DNA of 64,000 nucleotides from Flavobacterium sp. GTDB lineage: Bacteria; Bacteroidota; Bacteroidia; Flavobacteriales; Flavobacteriaceae. A program made the translations under genes and the position numbers. Of the stretch, positions 27,990-35,382 are shown piece by piece; positions within the stretch are counted from its first letter, which is position 1, and each line of letters opens with the position of its first letter. The stretch spans positions 186,001 to 250,000 of the forward strand of contig JADKHM010000001.1 in NCBI GenBank assembly GCA_016721735.1, in the 5' to 3' direction. Below the pieces are notes generated by a model. It was not told the origin of the DNA and did no database searches. It saw nothing but the letters and a program-made list of their open reading frames with translations.

Positions 27990-28033
27990 GCTAATAGTTT
28001 AAACATGTGTCTTATAATTTGAATCAAATATAG

Positions 28034-28060
28034 AAAAGGCTGTTATAATAACAGCCTTTT
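28034..28060 (-). terminator. Terminator after the BlaR1-like gene
   Basis: 12-bp perfect stem AAAAGGCTGTTA/TAACAGCCTTTT; the final T run is built into the stem. It separates the BlaR1-like gene from the 52-residue ORF. Confidence 0.85.
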
Positions 28061-28073
28061 CAATTGTAATCCT

Positions 28074-29873
28074 CTATTTTTTCTTGTTTTCCGCTCGGAT
28101 CTTGTCAAGTTCCGCTCTGGATTTTTCTATTTCAATTCGTGCTTGTCGAAGTTCTTCTTTTGCAGCTTCCATTTCTTTTTTGGCAGCTTCGAGCTCTGGT
28201 TTGGCACTTTCCATTTCTTGACGGGCTCTCAGCATTTCTGGCTTGATGCGTTTGATTTCTATTCTTGCTTTCTCCAAATCAGGTCTTGCTTTTTGCATTG
28301 AAATTCTAGCTTCAAGAAGGGCTTTCTTTTTAATTTTTCCTAGTTCTTTTAAGTCGATGTCATTCTGAAATTCCTCAAGACTAAACAATGAGCTATTCAT
28401 CATAGGTTCTAGTTCCGCAATGATTTTATCAGAATCTAAGTCAAGTATTTCACCATTAACCACAACTTGGATTTTGCTTTTTGCATCGCCGCCTTTTTTG
28501 ATAATTACACGTTTCTCCATTTTTCCAGGTTTTGGTGACATAGGCGCTTCAGGTGCTTCCGGAGCTTCCGGCTGTTCTGCGGCTTCTGGCGCCTCGACGG
28601 CTTCTGGTGCTTCTGGAGCATCTACTAGTTCCACGATTTCAGTTGCTTCATTATCATCATCATCGTTGATTACAAACTTGTAGGCATAGCCTTTCTGCTG
28701 ATCATTTCCGGTAGCAAATCCAATGGCGCCATCATCATTTTTGTAGAAACGAATCGGTTTGATAGGTTCATCGCCGCGAAATTGTGTGATTCCTTTTGAA
28801 CCTTTAGCATCGTCATATTCGACTTTAATTGCAACGATTTCACCAGCAGCATTTCTCTTTATTTTCGAACATTTTAGTTTGATGTTGTGTTCTCTTTTTA
28901 GCTGTTCTGCATCTTTTTTGATTTCTTCGTCCGTTGCGTCTTTATTGATTTCAACAACAACAGTTTCTCGGATCATAACTTGTTCTTCAGGCTTTCCGTC
29001 TTTTCTTTCTTGCGCAATTACTTTAACTTGAAAATAAAACAAGAAAGCCAATAACGCTGGAACCATCACAAAGTACTTCCAATAGTTCGATTTTTTTGAT
29101 TGATTTTTGTTTAACATAACGATTCGTTTTTTGATTAATGATTGATAAAATGGATTAGTAATAGCCACACAATTGTGTTGTGTAGTAACTTTTAGCAAAG
29201 TGATTTGGTATGATTTTTTGTCTTCTAATGTCTTCAATGCCTCTGTATCTGCAATAAATTCAAGGTTTTGCATCATCGCTTTTTTATACAACCAAACAAA
29301 AGGATTGTACCAAAATACAATGCAGAAGAGTCTCGAAATGAGCACATCAATCGAATGTTTTTGCTCACAATGCACGCGCTCGTGCGCCAAAATGTGATTC
29401 AATTCATCCTCGCTAAACAACTCCGAATTGTATACAATGTAATTGAAATAGGAGAACGGCGCCACTTTTTCGTTGACGTCAATCAACTTATAATCTTGAA
29501 CTTGCTGAATATTTCTTCCTTTCAACAACGCTTTCAAATGTTTAAAATCAAAAAGAAATTGAAACAAAAGCACGAACAACCCCAATCCATAAACACAACC
29601 GAAAACCAAATACCAATTGATTTCAAAACTTTCAGTTTGCGTTGGAAGTGTATTCGACAAAGCAGTCCATTGTGCAACCGTTGGAGTTGGCGCAACCCAA
29701 ATTACTTTTTCAAAAGTCACCAAAGGCAACAACACCGACGTTAATAATCCCAAAAGCAAAAACCATCGGTTGCCACGAAAGAAGGTTTCATTCCGCAATA
29801 ACAACGTATAAGTTAAGTAAAATGCGGCAATCAGACCGCTCGATTTCACGATATATTCCACTACATTTTCCAT
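28074..29873 (-). CDS. BlaR1/MecR1-like M56 metallopeptidase with heptad C-terminus
   Basis: Start at 29873 (MENVVEYIVKSSGL), 4 bp after blaI; 599 residues. Four helices in the first 265 residues (about 10-26, 37-53, 88-110, 255-272) embed the M56 peptidase: HERVH at 164-168 and E205 in 'EFIADTEAL' complete the zinc site. Known relatives sense a signal and cut or inactivate BlaI. There is no penicillin-binding sensor. Instead a soluble C-terminus begins at about 275, followed by an Ala/Pro/Glu tract ('APEAPEAVEAPEAAEQPE') near residue 430, then about 85 residues of regular heptads with the form P/I-E-L/M-x-x-A-R/K, a predicted long coiled coil. What it senses is unknown. Confidence 0.88.
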   Translation of the reverse strand: MENVVEYIVKSSGLIAAFYLTYTLLLRNETFFRGNRWFLLLGLLTSVLLPLVTFEKVIWVAPTPTVAQWTALSNTLPTQTESFEINWYLVFGCVYGLGLFVLLFQFLFDFKHLKALLKGRNIQQVQDYKLIDVNEKVAPFSYFNYIVYNSELFSEDELNHILAHERVHCEQKHSIDVLISRLFCIVFWYNPFVWLYKKAMMQNLEFIADTEALKTLEDKKSYQITLLKVTTQHNCVAITNPFYQSLIKKRIVMLNKNQSKKSNYWKYFVMVPALLAFLFYFQVKVIAQERKDGKPEEQVMIRETVVVEINKDATDEEIKKDAEQLKREHNIKLKCSKIKRNAAGEIVAIKVEYDDAKGSKGITQFRGDEPIKPIRFYKNDDGAIGFATGNDQQKGYAYKFVINDDDDNEATEIVELVDAPEAPEAVEAPEAAEQPEAPEAPEAPMSPKPGKMEKRVIIKKGGDAKSKIQVVVNGEILDLDSDKIIAELEPMMNSSLFSLEEFQNDIDLKELGKIKKKALLEARISMQKARPDLEKARIEIKRIKPEMLRARQEMESAKPELEAAKKEMEAAKEELRQARIEIEKSRAELDKIRAENKKK

Positions 29874-29877
29874 GACA

Positions 29878-30240
29878 TTACGGTTTTTTGTTCTCAATCA
29901 TCTCTAGAATCTCACGAAGTTCTTCAGCCGAAATTTTCTCTTCTTTGGCAAATTGCGACACCATATTTTTATAGGAACTATTAAAATAGGTATCAATCGC
30001 CGAACTCATAAAATTCTTGCGATAGTCTTCTTTCTTCACGATCGGGTAGTACTGATGCGTGTTGCCATAAGCATGATGCGCCACAAATCCCTTGTCTTCC
30101 AAATTCCTGATAATCGTCGATAACGTATTATAATGTGGCTGTTCGTCTGTAATTTCCGCCATCACATCCTTGACGAAAGCCTTTTCCAACTTCCATAAAA
30201 TGTGCATGATTTCTTCTTCTTTGTTCGTGAGTTTTTGCAT
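29878..30240 (-). CDS. blaI: BlaI/MecI/CopY-family repressor
   Basis: 120 residues. Winged helix from about 6-80: 'NKEEEIMHILWKLEKAFVKDVMAEI', 'PHYNTLSTIIRNLEDKGFVAHHAYGNTHQYYPIV'. The C-terminal helices dimerise it. BlaI-type repressors bind DNA as dimers to short dyads and lose control when their M56 partner signals. Here it overlaps operonically with the BlaR1-like gene (4 bp gap). The tandem TAGTT-N4-AACTA dyads at 30403-30436, 165 bp upstream, are the likely operator. Confidence 0.92.
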   Translation of the reverse strand: MQKLTNKEEEIMHILWKLEKAFVKDVMAEITDEQPHYNTLSTIIRNLEDKGFVAHHAYGNTHQYYPIVKKEDYRKNFMSSAIDTYFNSSYKNMVSQFAKEEKISAEELREILEMIENKKP

Positions 30241-30268
30241 CGCAATTTGTCTTTAAGATTAATTTTTT

Positions 30269-30355
30269 GGGCGTTGCCACAAGGGCCGGGCTATACACTG
30301 CAATCTTTTGTGTCGAACACCGCCACAAAAGGATTTCCGTTGCTATCCCTAACGC
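30269..30355 (+). repeat. Structured intergenic repeat, copy C, in the blaI leader
   Basis: GGGCGTT at one end and AACGC at the other pair as in copy A. Between are CGGGCTA, a hairpin CTTTTGTG/CACAAAAG, GGATTTCCGTTGC and ATCCCTAACGC. It lies between the putative promoter and the ATG of blaI, so would be in the transcript on the reverse strand. Confidence 0.7.
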
Positions 30356-30382
30356 AGCATCGCGGTCATATTTAACGCAATT

Positions 30383-30413
30383 CAAACCTACAACTATATT
30401 TTTAGTTACACAA
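30383..30413 (-). promoter_or_regulatory. Putative promoter of blaI-blaR1
   Basis: On the minus strand TTG (30413-30411), 20 bp, TAGGTTTG (30390-30383), a match to the TTG-N(17-23)-TAnnTTTG pattern. The upstream half lies inside the dyad 30403-30416. A second TAnnTTTG (TATTTTTG, 30424-30417) lies between the two dyads. The leader would be about 140 nt and contain copy C. Confidence 0.5.
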
Positions 30414-30436
30414 CTACAAAAATAGTTATTTAACTA
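30403..30436. promoter_or_regulatory. Tandem dyad operator, probable BlaI binding site
   Basis: Two dyads TAGTT-N4-AACTA, TAGTTACACAACTA (30403-30416) and TAGTTATTTAACTA (30423-30436), with starts exactly 20 bp apart, so on one face of the helix. A third, inverted version (AACTA-N6-TAGTT) overlaps at 30392-30407. Overlap with the promoter predicts autorepression. Confidence 0.55.
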
Positions 30437-30456
30437 AAATTTAAGGAATGGAAAAC

Positions 30457-30630
30457 CAATTGATAATTGATAATTAACAATTAACAATGAAGAGTAAGTC
30501 TTAAATAAGGGCTAATAAATAGTGAATGGTGAATTTTCCAGAAACTAAATTACTAAAGTTTCCGTTCAATCAAAATGCTCAAAACCCGCCAGATAATTCA
30601 TGATAAATCAATTATCAATTGTTAATTATT
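30457..30630. repeat. AT-rich short repeats in a gene-poor gap
   Basis: The 381-bp gap 30241-30621 holds the copy C element, the operator, and two copies of an AATTGATAATT/AATTAACAATT motif (30457-30490, and inverted at 30605-30630). A related stretch is at 59220-59250. The sequence between 30491 and 30604 shows nothing recognisable. Confidence 0.4.
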
Positions 30631-30846
30631 ATCCGGTTTTAGATTGGCAAACGCAAAGTTGCGCGATTTTTTAGGATACAAATGATAGGATTTGTCACTC
30701 GGATTTACAATCACAGTTTTAATGGTAATTTCATCTCCAAGGATAAATCCCTTCAAAACCATTTGATAGTCTAACAAATACTCACCGCAAAAATAATTAC
30801 CATTGTCATCTTTTTCTATAATTCCAGTGTAAATTCCTTTCGACAT
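30622..30846 (-). CDS. Hypothetical small protein
   Basis: 74 residues from the ATG at 30846 (MSKGIYTGIIEKDDNG). The frame is open to 30960, but those codons would overlap the start of the divergent gene, so the shorter start is chosen. No signal peptide or membrane segment. Beta-rich, with 'NYFCGEYLLDYQMVLKGFILGDEITIKTVIVNPSDKSYHLYPKK'-like alternation ending at a short 'DNN' tail that lies in the AT-rich repeat. No family recognised. Confidence 0.55.
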   Translation of the reverse strand: MSKGIYTGIIEKDDNGNYFCGEYLLDYQMVLKGFILGDEITIKTVIVNPSDKSYHLYPKKSRNFAFANLKPDNN

Positions 30847-30954
30847 TGTATTTTTGTTTATCGTTGCTGCAAAACTACGCAATTCATGACTATCAAAACC
30901 TACAATCGATTCAATTTTCATCGCCATACTTTTTGCGTTTTCGATGAAGTCGCA

Positions 30955-31437
30955 ATGCAATCGATAGAAGGCAAGAAAGCAGATTACAAAAGCAAATCTG
31001 GTAGCAGTTATTTCTTTACCGAAGATGGCGTTTATCGATTATCTAATCACTGGGGACGAGCTGCCAATTGCAAGTGGCGCTTACAAACTACGATTTCAAA
31101 TTCGTTTAGAACCAAACTTGGTTTTGCCAATTGGAGCGCTTTTCATCCGGATAATGAAACGGAGAAATTGTACTTTATTACCGTTGATTTTGAAAATCAA
31201 ACGGTCCAATATCAACACAAATGCAGTCCAGATTATCAAGAAAATTATGTCTTACGAACCACCGCAGAAACAACAAAAGTGATCAAAAGTATCCGCGAAT
31301 TATTTTCTAGCGACTCCTGGGCTAAACACTTTGAAAACGCCGAAATAGAAATGCTTCGTAAAATAATCATCGAAAATTTAATCACAACCAATCAATCTTT
31401 GCTAGAAATAAAAAGAACGCTTCGCGAAAACTTATAG
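30955..31437 (+). CDS. Hypothetical soluble protein
   Basis: 160 residues from the ATG at 30955 (MQSIEGKKADYKSKSG). A longer start at 30886 would run back over the divergent gene. Alternating hydrophobic and polar residues in the N-terminal part ('YFFTEDGVYRLSNHWGRAANCKWRL') suggest a small beta domain, then two helices ('TTKVIKSIRELF', 'MLRKIIIENLI'). The aromatic and Trp-rich 'HWGRAANCKW' is a distinctive motif. No family known to me. Its end overlaps the convergent MFS gene by six bases. Confidence 0.7.
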   Translation: MQSIEGKKADYKSKSGSSYFFTEDGVYRLSNHWGRAANCKWRLQTTISNSFRTKLGFANWSAFHPDNETEKLYFITVDFENQTVQYQHKCSPDYQENYVLRTTAETTKVIKSIRELFSSDSWAKHFENAEIEMLRKIIIENLITTNQSLLEIKRTLRENL

Positions 31438-32652
31438 CATTTGTTCCTTTCGAACCAGGTTCTTTAACCAAATACAGCAACTCATCGACAGAAGTCCAAG
31501 TAACGCCATAAAAAGCCAGTTCATTTGATAACCTACATGACTGATGATTTCCATGCCTGTTTTTGAACTAGCAATATGCGCTAAACTAAAACTCATCGTG
31601 AACAACGCCATATAGCGTCCTTCGTGACCTTTTGGCGCTCGGCTCAAGGCAAAGGAATTCGAGAAAGGAAAAATAAACATTTCCCCAAAAGTGATAAAAA
31701 GAATACTGACAATCAAAATTCCAGCATACGGATTGTAAAGCAAAACAAAGAAACTCATCGACATCAGGAATGAACCCCAAAGTATGATTTGTAATTTAGG
31801 AATTTGCTTTCGTTCAAAAATAGTCACAATCGGCATTTCCAAGAAGAAGATAATCAACCCATTGAGCGTCATTAACAGTCCAGTTTGAAACTCCGTCAAG
31901 CCATATCTTTCATGATGATAGAGCGGCAAAGTCGTAAACAATTGGAAGAATATCATCGCAGTCGCAAAGCAAATAAACAAGAATACCCAAAATATTTTAT
32001 CGCTGAATACAGATTTAACGGGCACTTTCTCGAATGGCAATCCATGCTCATCTACTGGTTTTTTCTTTTCTTTTACTAAAAAGGCAAATGTCAAAATAGA
32101 GATGATGCAAGTCGCACCATCGACCCAAAACAAACCTTGATATCCGATGCCCATAATGATTAATCCACCCAATGCTGGCCCAGCGGCAAATCCTAAATTG
32201 ACCGCCAAACGGACTAAAGTTAGTGCTCTCGTTCGATTTTCAGGTTTCGCATAAACCCCTAAGGAAACGAACATGGCAGGTCGGAACATATCTGCAATCG
32301 ACATGATGACAAACATCGCTGCACACAATCCCCAAAAGGATTTGATAAATTGCAACCCAAAAAACAATACACCACTCGTAAATAGACTGAAAATCATGAT
32401 TTTATAAAATCCAATTTTGTCGGATAATTTGCCGCCAAGCCACGAACCCAACATCGATCCCAATCCGAAGCATACCATAATCCAGCCGACTTCCGAATAG
32501 GAAAAATGCAAATCTTCTTTGAGATATTTCGATAAGAAGGGAAAAACCATGGTGCCCGCGCGATTCACAAAAGTGATGATCGCTAAAATCCACACTTCAC
32601 GTCGAAATCCCTTAAAATTGTCGATATATTTTTGAAATGCGGTCTTAATCAT
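31432..32652 (-). CDS. MFS transporter
   Basis: 406 residues from the ATG at 32652 (MIKTAFQKYIDNFKGF); the upstream codons to 32673 add a non-hydrophobic tail. About twelve hydrophobic segments. The conserved loop 2-3 motif 'GGKLSDKIGFYKIM' (GxLaDrxGrkxxl) and 'RAMTLVRL'-like 'RALTLVRLAVNLGFAAGPALGG' in helix 5 mark the MFS antiporter family 12-14 helix type, probably drug or metabolite efflux. No close function can be given. It ends over the start of a gene on the other strand by six bases. Confidence 0.9.
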   Translation of the reverse strand: MIKTAFQKYIDNFKGFRREVWILAIITFVNRAGTMVFPFLSKYLKEDLHFSYSEVGWIMVCFGLGSMLGSWLGGKLSDKIGFYKIMIFSLFTSGVLFFGLQFIKSFWGLCAAMFVIMSIADMFRPAMFVSLGVYAKPENRTRALTLVRLAVNLGFAAGPALGGLIIMGIGYQGLFWVDGATCIISILTFAFLVKEKKKPVDEHGLPFEKVPVKSVFSDKIFWVFLFICFATAMIFFQLFTTLPLYHHERYGLTEFQTGLLMTLNGLIIFFLEMPIVTIFERKQIPKLQIILWGSFLMSMSFFVLLYNPYAGILIVSILFITFGEMFIFPFSNSFALSRAPKGHEGRYMALFTMSFSLAHIASSKTGMEIISHVGYQMNWLFMALLGLLSMSCCIWLKNLVRKEQML

Positions 32653-32691
32653 AGCTTTAGCAGAATGTCGCAAAGGTAAATACTTTGTTCG

Positions 32692-32722
32692 TTGTAGCTT
32701 TGCAACTTTTAGCCTAATTTTG
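32692..32722 (+). promoter_or_regulatory. Consensus-like promoter for the TatD-family gene
   Basis: TTG (32692-32694), 20 bp, TAATTTTG (32715-32722), matching TTG-N(17-23)-TAnnTTTG. The ATG is 18 bp downstream. Confidence 0.6.
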
Positions 32723-32740
32723 AAAAAAATCCAAACGAAG

Positions 32741-33400
32741 ATGTCTTACATTAATTTGCACACGCATCAGATTACCGATCGTCATGATATCTTGGAAATT
32801 GTCAATCAATATCCACGTCAATTTGACGCGTCGATTCCACATTATTCTATCGGAATTCATCCGTGGTATATTGTAGAAGACCGAATTGAAGAAGATTTGG
32901 CTATTATTGAAAGTAAATTGACCTTAGAGAATTGTCTCGCAATTGGAGAATGCGGATTAGACAAACGAATAGATGTGCCATTTGAACTGCAAATTAGTGT
33001 TTTCGAAAAACAATTGCTTTTAGCGCAAGCCTACAAAAAGCCCGTCATTATTCATTGCGTGGCAGCTTTTCAAGAAGTAATTGACATCAAAAAAAGATTG
33101 AAGATATCCGTTCCGATGATCATTAATGGATTTTCTAAAAACCTAGAAACAGCGCAACAATTGTTAAATAATGGATTGTATCTTTCTTTCGGAAAATATT
33201 TACTTCGAAATCCAGAATTAGAATTGGTTTTCAAAAATGTTCCGGACGACCGTTTTTTTCTCGAAACAGATACGATAGAAGAAGGCATTCGCGAAGTATA
33301 TCAATTGGCAGCACAATATAAAAACATAAATGTTGAAATGATAAAAGAAACAGTCAGTCTAAATTTTGACCGAGTCTTTTCAAGTTATCAACGAAGCTAA
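32741..33400 (+). CDS. TatD-family metal-dependent hydrolase
   Basis: 219 residues from the ATG at 32741 (MSYINLHTHQ). The metal site is recognisable: HTH in 'NLHTHQIT', E in 'AIGECGLDKRI', H in 'VIIHCVAAF' and D in 'FLETDT'. TatD proteins are divalent-metal nucleases or hydrolases (3'-5' exonuclease activity known for E. coli TatD). The family is short, so it matches. Precedes tcdA by 44 bp. Confidence 0.9.
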   Translation: MSYINLHTHQITDRHDILEIVNQYPRQFDASIPHYSIGIHPWYIVEDRIEEDLAIIESKLTLENCLAIGECGLDKRIDVPFELQISVFEKQLLLAQAYKKPVIIHCVAAFQEVIDIKKRLKISVPMIINGFSKNLETAQQLLNNGLYLSFGKYLLRNPELELVFKNVPDDRFFLETDTIEEGIREVYQLAAQYKNINVEMIKETVSLNFDRVFSSYQRS

Positions 33401-33444
33401 AAATCCTATAATCCATTATCTATTATCTTAAATCTAATATCATC

Positions 33445-34167
33445 ATGGCAGCATGGACAGAAAGAGCTGAACTTTTGTTTAAAAAAGAAGGTTTAGAAAA
33501 ATTGAAAAATTCGAATGTATTAATCGTTGGAGTTGGCGGTGTTGGAAGCTTTGCCGCTGAATTTATTGCTCGTGCTGGCGTTGGAAAAATGACAATTGTA
33601 GACGGAGATGTCGTGGATATAACTAACATCAACCGACAATTGCCGGCATTGCATTCTACCGTTGGGATGCCCAAAATAGATGTTGTTGGCGATCGATTGA
33701 TGGATATCAATCCAGAGCTGCAATTAACGAAAGTGAAAGAATTTTTGTCGCCTGAACGTGCTTTTGAAATTGTCACCGACGAGTATGATTACGTGATGGA
33801 TTGCATTGATAGTTTGACGCCCAAACTCAATTTGATTATGGCGGCCAAACGAAAAAGAGTGAAAATTATCAGTAGTATGGGAGCGGGAGGGAAGATGGAT
33901 GCGTCTAAAGTAAAAGTGGCAGACATTAATAATACCGTCAATTGTTTCTTAGCCAAAGCGATGAAAAAGAAATTACGCGCGGTCAAAATTGATAAATTGA
34001 AAGTAGTTTTTTCGTCTGAAATTCAAGATGAAAGTAGTTTGAAAACGACGGACGGAAGCAATTATAAAAAATCATTTTATGGAACAAACAGCTATATGCC
34101 TGGACTTTTTGGCTTGCATGCCGCGGAAGCAGTGATCAGACATTTATTGAAATCTGAACAAAACTAA
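33445..34167 (+). CDS. tcdA: tRNA threonylcarbamoyladenosine dehydratase TcdA
   Basis: Cyclises t6A37 to ct6A37, using ATP. 240 residues. Rossmann/E1-like adenylation fold: 'VLIVGVGGVGSFAAEFIARAGVG' and 'DVVDITNINRQLPALHSTVG', then 'DYVMDCIDSLTPKLNLI'. The catalytic Cys of E1s is not used by TcdA. The product's substrate t6A depends on TsaE, encoded in the same window. Overlaps none of its neighbours; the HAD gene follows after one base. Confidence 0.93.
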   Translation: MAAWTERAELLFKKEGLEKLKNSNVLIVGVGGVGSFAAEFIARAGVGKMTIVDGDVVDITNINRQLPALHSTVGMPKIDVVGDRLMDINPELQLTKVKEFLSPERAFEIVTDEYDYVMDCIDSLTPKLNLIMAAKRKRVKIISSMGAGGKMDASKVKVADINNTVNCFLAKAMKKKLRAVKIDKLKVVFSSEIQDESSLKTTDGSNYKKSFYGTNSYMPGLFGLHAAEAVIRHLLKSEQN

Positions 34168-34168
34168 A

Positions 34169-34828
34169 ATGATACAGACGGTTATTTTTGATATGGATGG
34201 TGTTATTGTCGATACCGAACCTGTGCATCATTATGCGTATTTGCAACATTTCAAAGCATTGAATATCGACGTTTCTCCGGAGCTGTACGCTTCATTTACT
34301 GGAAATTCGACGAAGAATATCTACGAAAAATTAAAAGCGCGATTTGATCTTCCTTATGACGTTCAAGATCTAGTAGAAACTAAGCGATTGCTTTTTAATG
34401 ATGCCTTTGATAGCAAAGAAGATTTGTATTTATTGGACGGTGTTTTGGATTTAATTCAAGATTTACATCAAAACGGAATGCAATTGGTTTTGGGTTCATC
34501 TTCGGCCAATGTCACAATAGATAGGATTTTCAGACGCTTCGATTTGCATCAATATTTTTCTCATATCGTTTCTGGAGAAGACTTTCCCCAATCGAAACCG
34601 CATCCTGCGATTTTTCAGTTTGCAGCTCAGGTTTCCAACACTAATGTAAGTCAATGTATTGTCATTGAAGACAGTACCAATGGGGTTTTAGCCGCCAATG
34701 CTGCAGGAATTTATTGCGTGGGTTACGATAGCGTCAATTCAAAAATGCAAGATTATTCAACAGCGAATCAGGTAATTAGCCACTTTAGCGAATTGAATTT
34801 TGAGGTGATTAGGGATATTGTTGGGTAG
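34169..34828 (+). CDS. HAD-superfamily hydrolase, beta-phosphoglucomutase-like
   Basis: 219 residues. Motif I 'VIFDMDGVIVDTEP' with two Asp, cap domain (about 15-90), motif II 'LGSSSA', motif III 'KPHPAIF' and motif IV 'IVIEDSTNGVLAA' are all intact. Sequence around the cap resembles beta-phosphoglucomutase and 2-deoxyglucose-6-phosphatase-like enzymes; substrate not assigned. One base after tcdA, so co-transcribed. Stop codon is two bases before the left arm of the DUF559 element. Confidence 0.88.
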   Translation: MIQTVIFDMDGVIVDTEPVHHYAYLQHFKALNIDVSPELYASFTGNSTKNIYEKLKARFDLPYDVQDLVETKRLLFNDAFDSKEDLYLLDGVLDLIQDLHQNGMQLVLGSSSANVTIDRIFRRFDLHQYFSHIVSGEDFPQSKPHPAIFQFAAQVSNTNVSQCIVIEDSTNGVLAANAAGIYCVGYDSVNSKMQDYSTANQVISHFSELNFEVIRDIVG

Positions 34829-34830
34829 GC

Positions 34831-35380
34831 TTCCCCTCCATTGGAGGGGTGTCCGCAGGACGGGGTGGAAAAATTATTGAAATAAGAGACGTTATTAAAT
34901 TTTTTATAAGCCATGAAAACAGATGAAATTCTAACCTATATAAATGAAATTCCAATTTCAAGAAATTTTGTCAAGAATCTTCCTTGCAATCATAATTTGA
35001 AGAGCAGGGCAAGAGCTTTACGAAAAGCTGGAAACCTTCCGGAGGTCGTTTTTTGGAAGCACGTACATAAAGGAATATTTTGGAAAATTGACTTTGATCG
35101 ACAAAGAATTATTGGCAATTTCATTGTCGATTTTTATGTAAAATCACTAGGATTAATTATTGAAATTGATGGAAGCCGTCATGATTATAAAGAAGAATAT
35201 GATTCAATTCGAGAAACCTTTTTGATTTCACTTGGGTTGAAATTATTTAAGATCTCAGATTTTAGAGTTTTGAATGATTTAGAAAATGTGATGAAAGAAC
35301 TGGAAGCGTTTATTATTCGGGAATATTCTCGTAAGTAGATTTCCACCCCGCCTTTCAGGCACCCCTCCAAAGGAGGGGAA
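34831..35380. mobile_element. DUF559 gene element bounded by 41-bp hairpin inverted repeats
   Basis: Left arm 34831-34871 and right arm 35340-35380 are inverted repeats of 41 bp, 35 identical. Each arm folds as two hairpins: CCCCTCC/GGAGGGG with a 3-base loop, then a 4-bp stem with a 3-base loop. The six differences lie in the two loops (positions 10 and 26) or are paired in the second stem (22/30 and 24/28), so structure is kept. One gene (DUF559 nuclease) lies inside. The element sits exactly between two stop codons (34828 and 35383), with no transposase. I take it as a mobile or formerly mobile unit. Confidence 0.7.
34913..35338 (+). CDS. DUF559-family endonuclease-like protein
   Basis: 141 residues, inside the element above. 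Central motif: 'FDRQRIIGNFIVDFYVKSLGLIIEIDGSRHD', in which D of IVDF and E of IIEID fit the PD-(D/E)xK core of very-short-patch-repair-like nucleases. N-terminal 40 residues ('LKSRARALRKAG') are basic, so DNA-binding. DUF559 genes in Bacteroidetes are usually found alone with flanking repeats; the function is not established. No start ambiguity: ATG at 34913. Confidence 0.88.
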   Translation: MKTDEILTYINEIPISRNFVKNLPCNHNLKSRARALRKAGNLPEVVFWKHVHKGIFWKIDFDRQRIIGNFIVDFYVKSLGLIIEIDGSRHDYKEEYDSIRETFLISLGLKLFKISDFRVLNDLENVMKELEAFIIREYSRK

Positions 35381-35382
35381 TG

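Noticed and set aside
28440..28680. Repeat-rich DNA opposite the Ala/Pro/Glu tract
   Set aside because: It is explained by the repetitive protein sequence in the BlaR1-like gene, not an independent repeat or gene.
30457..30630. A CRISPR-like array from the AT-rich repeats
   Set aside because: Only two degenerate, inverted copies with no regular spacers, and no cas gene nearby.
34831..35380. An IS element with transposase
   Set aside because: The only gene inside is a DUF559 nuclease; no DDE, HUH or serine recombinase motif is visible.
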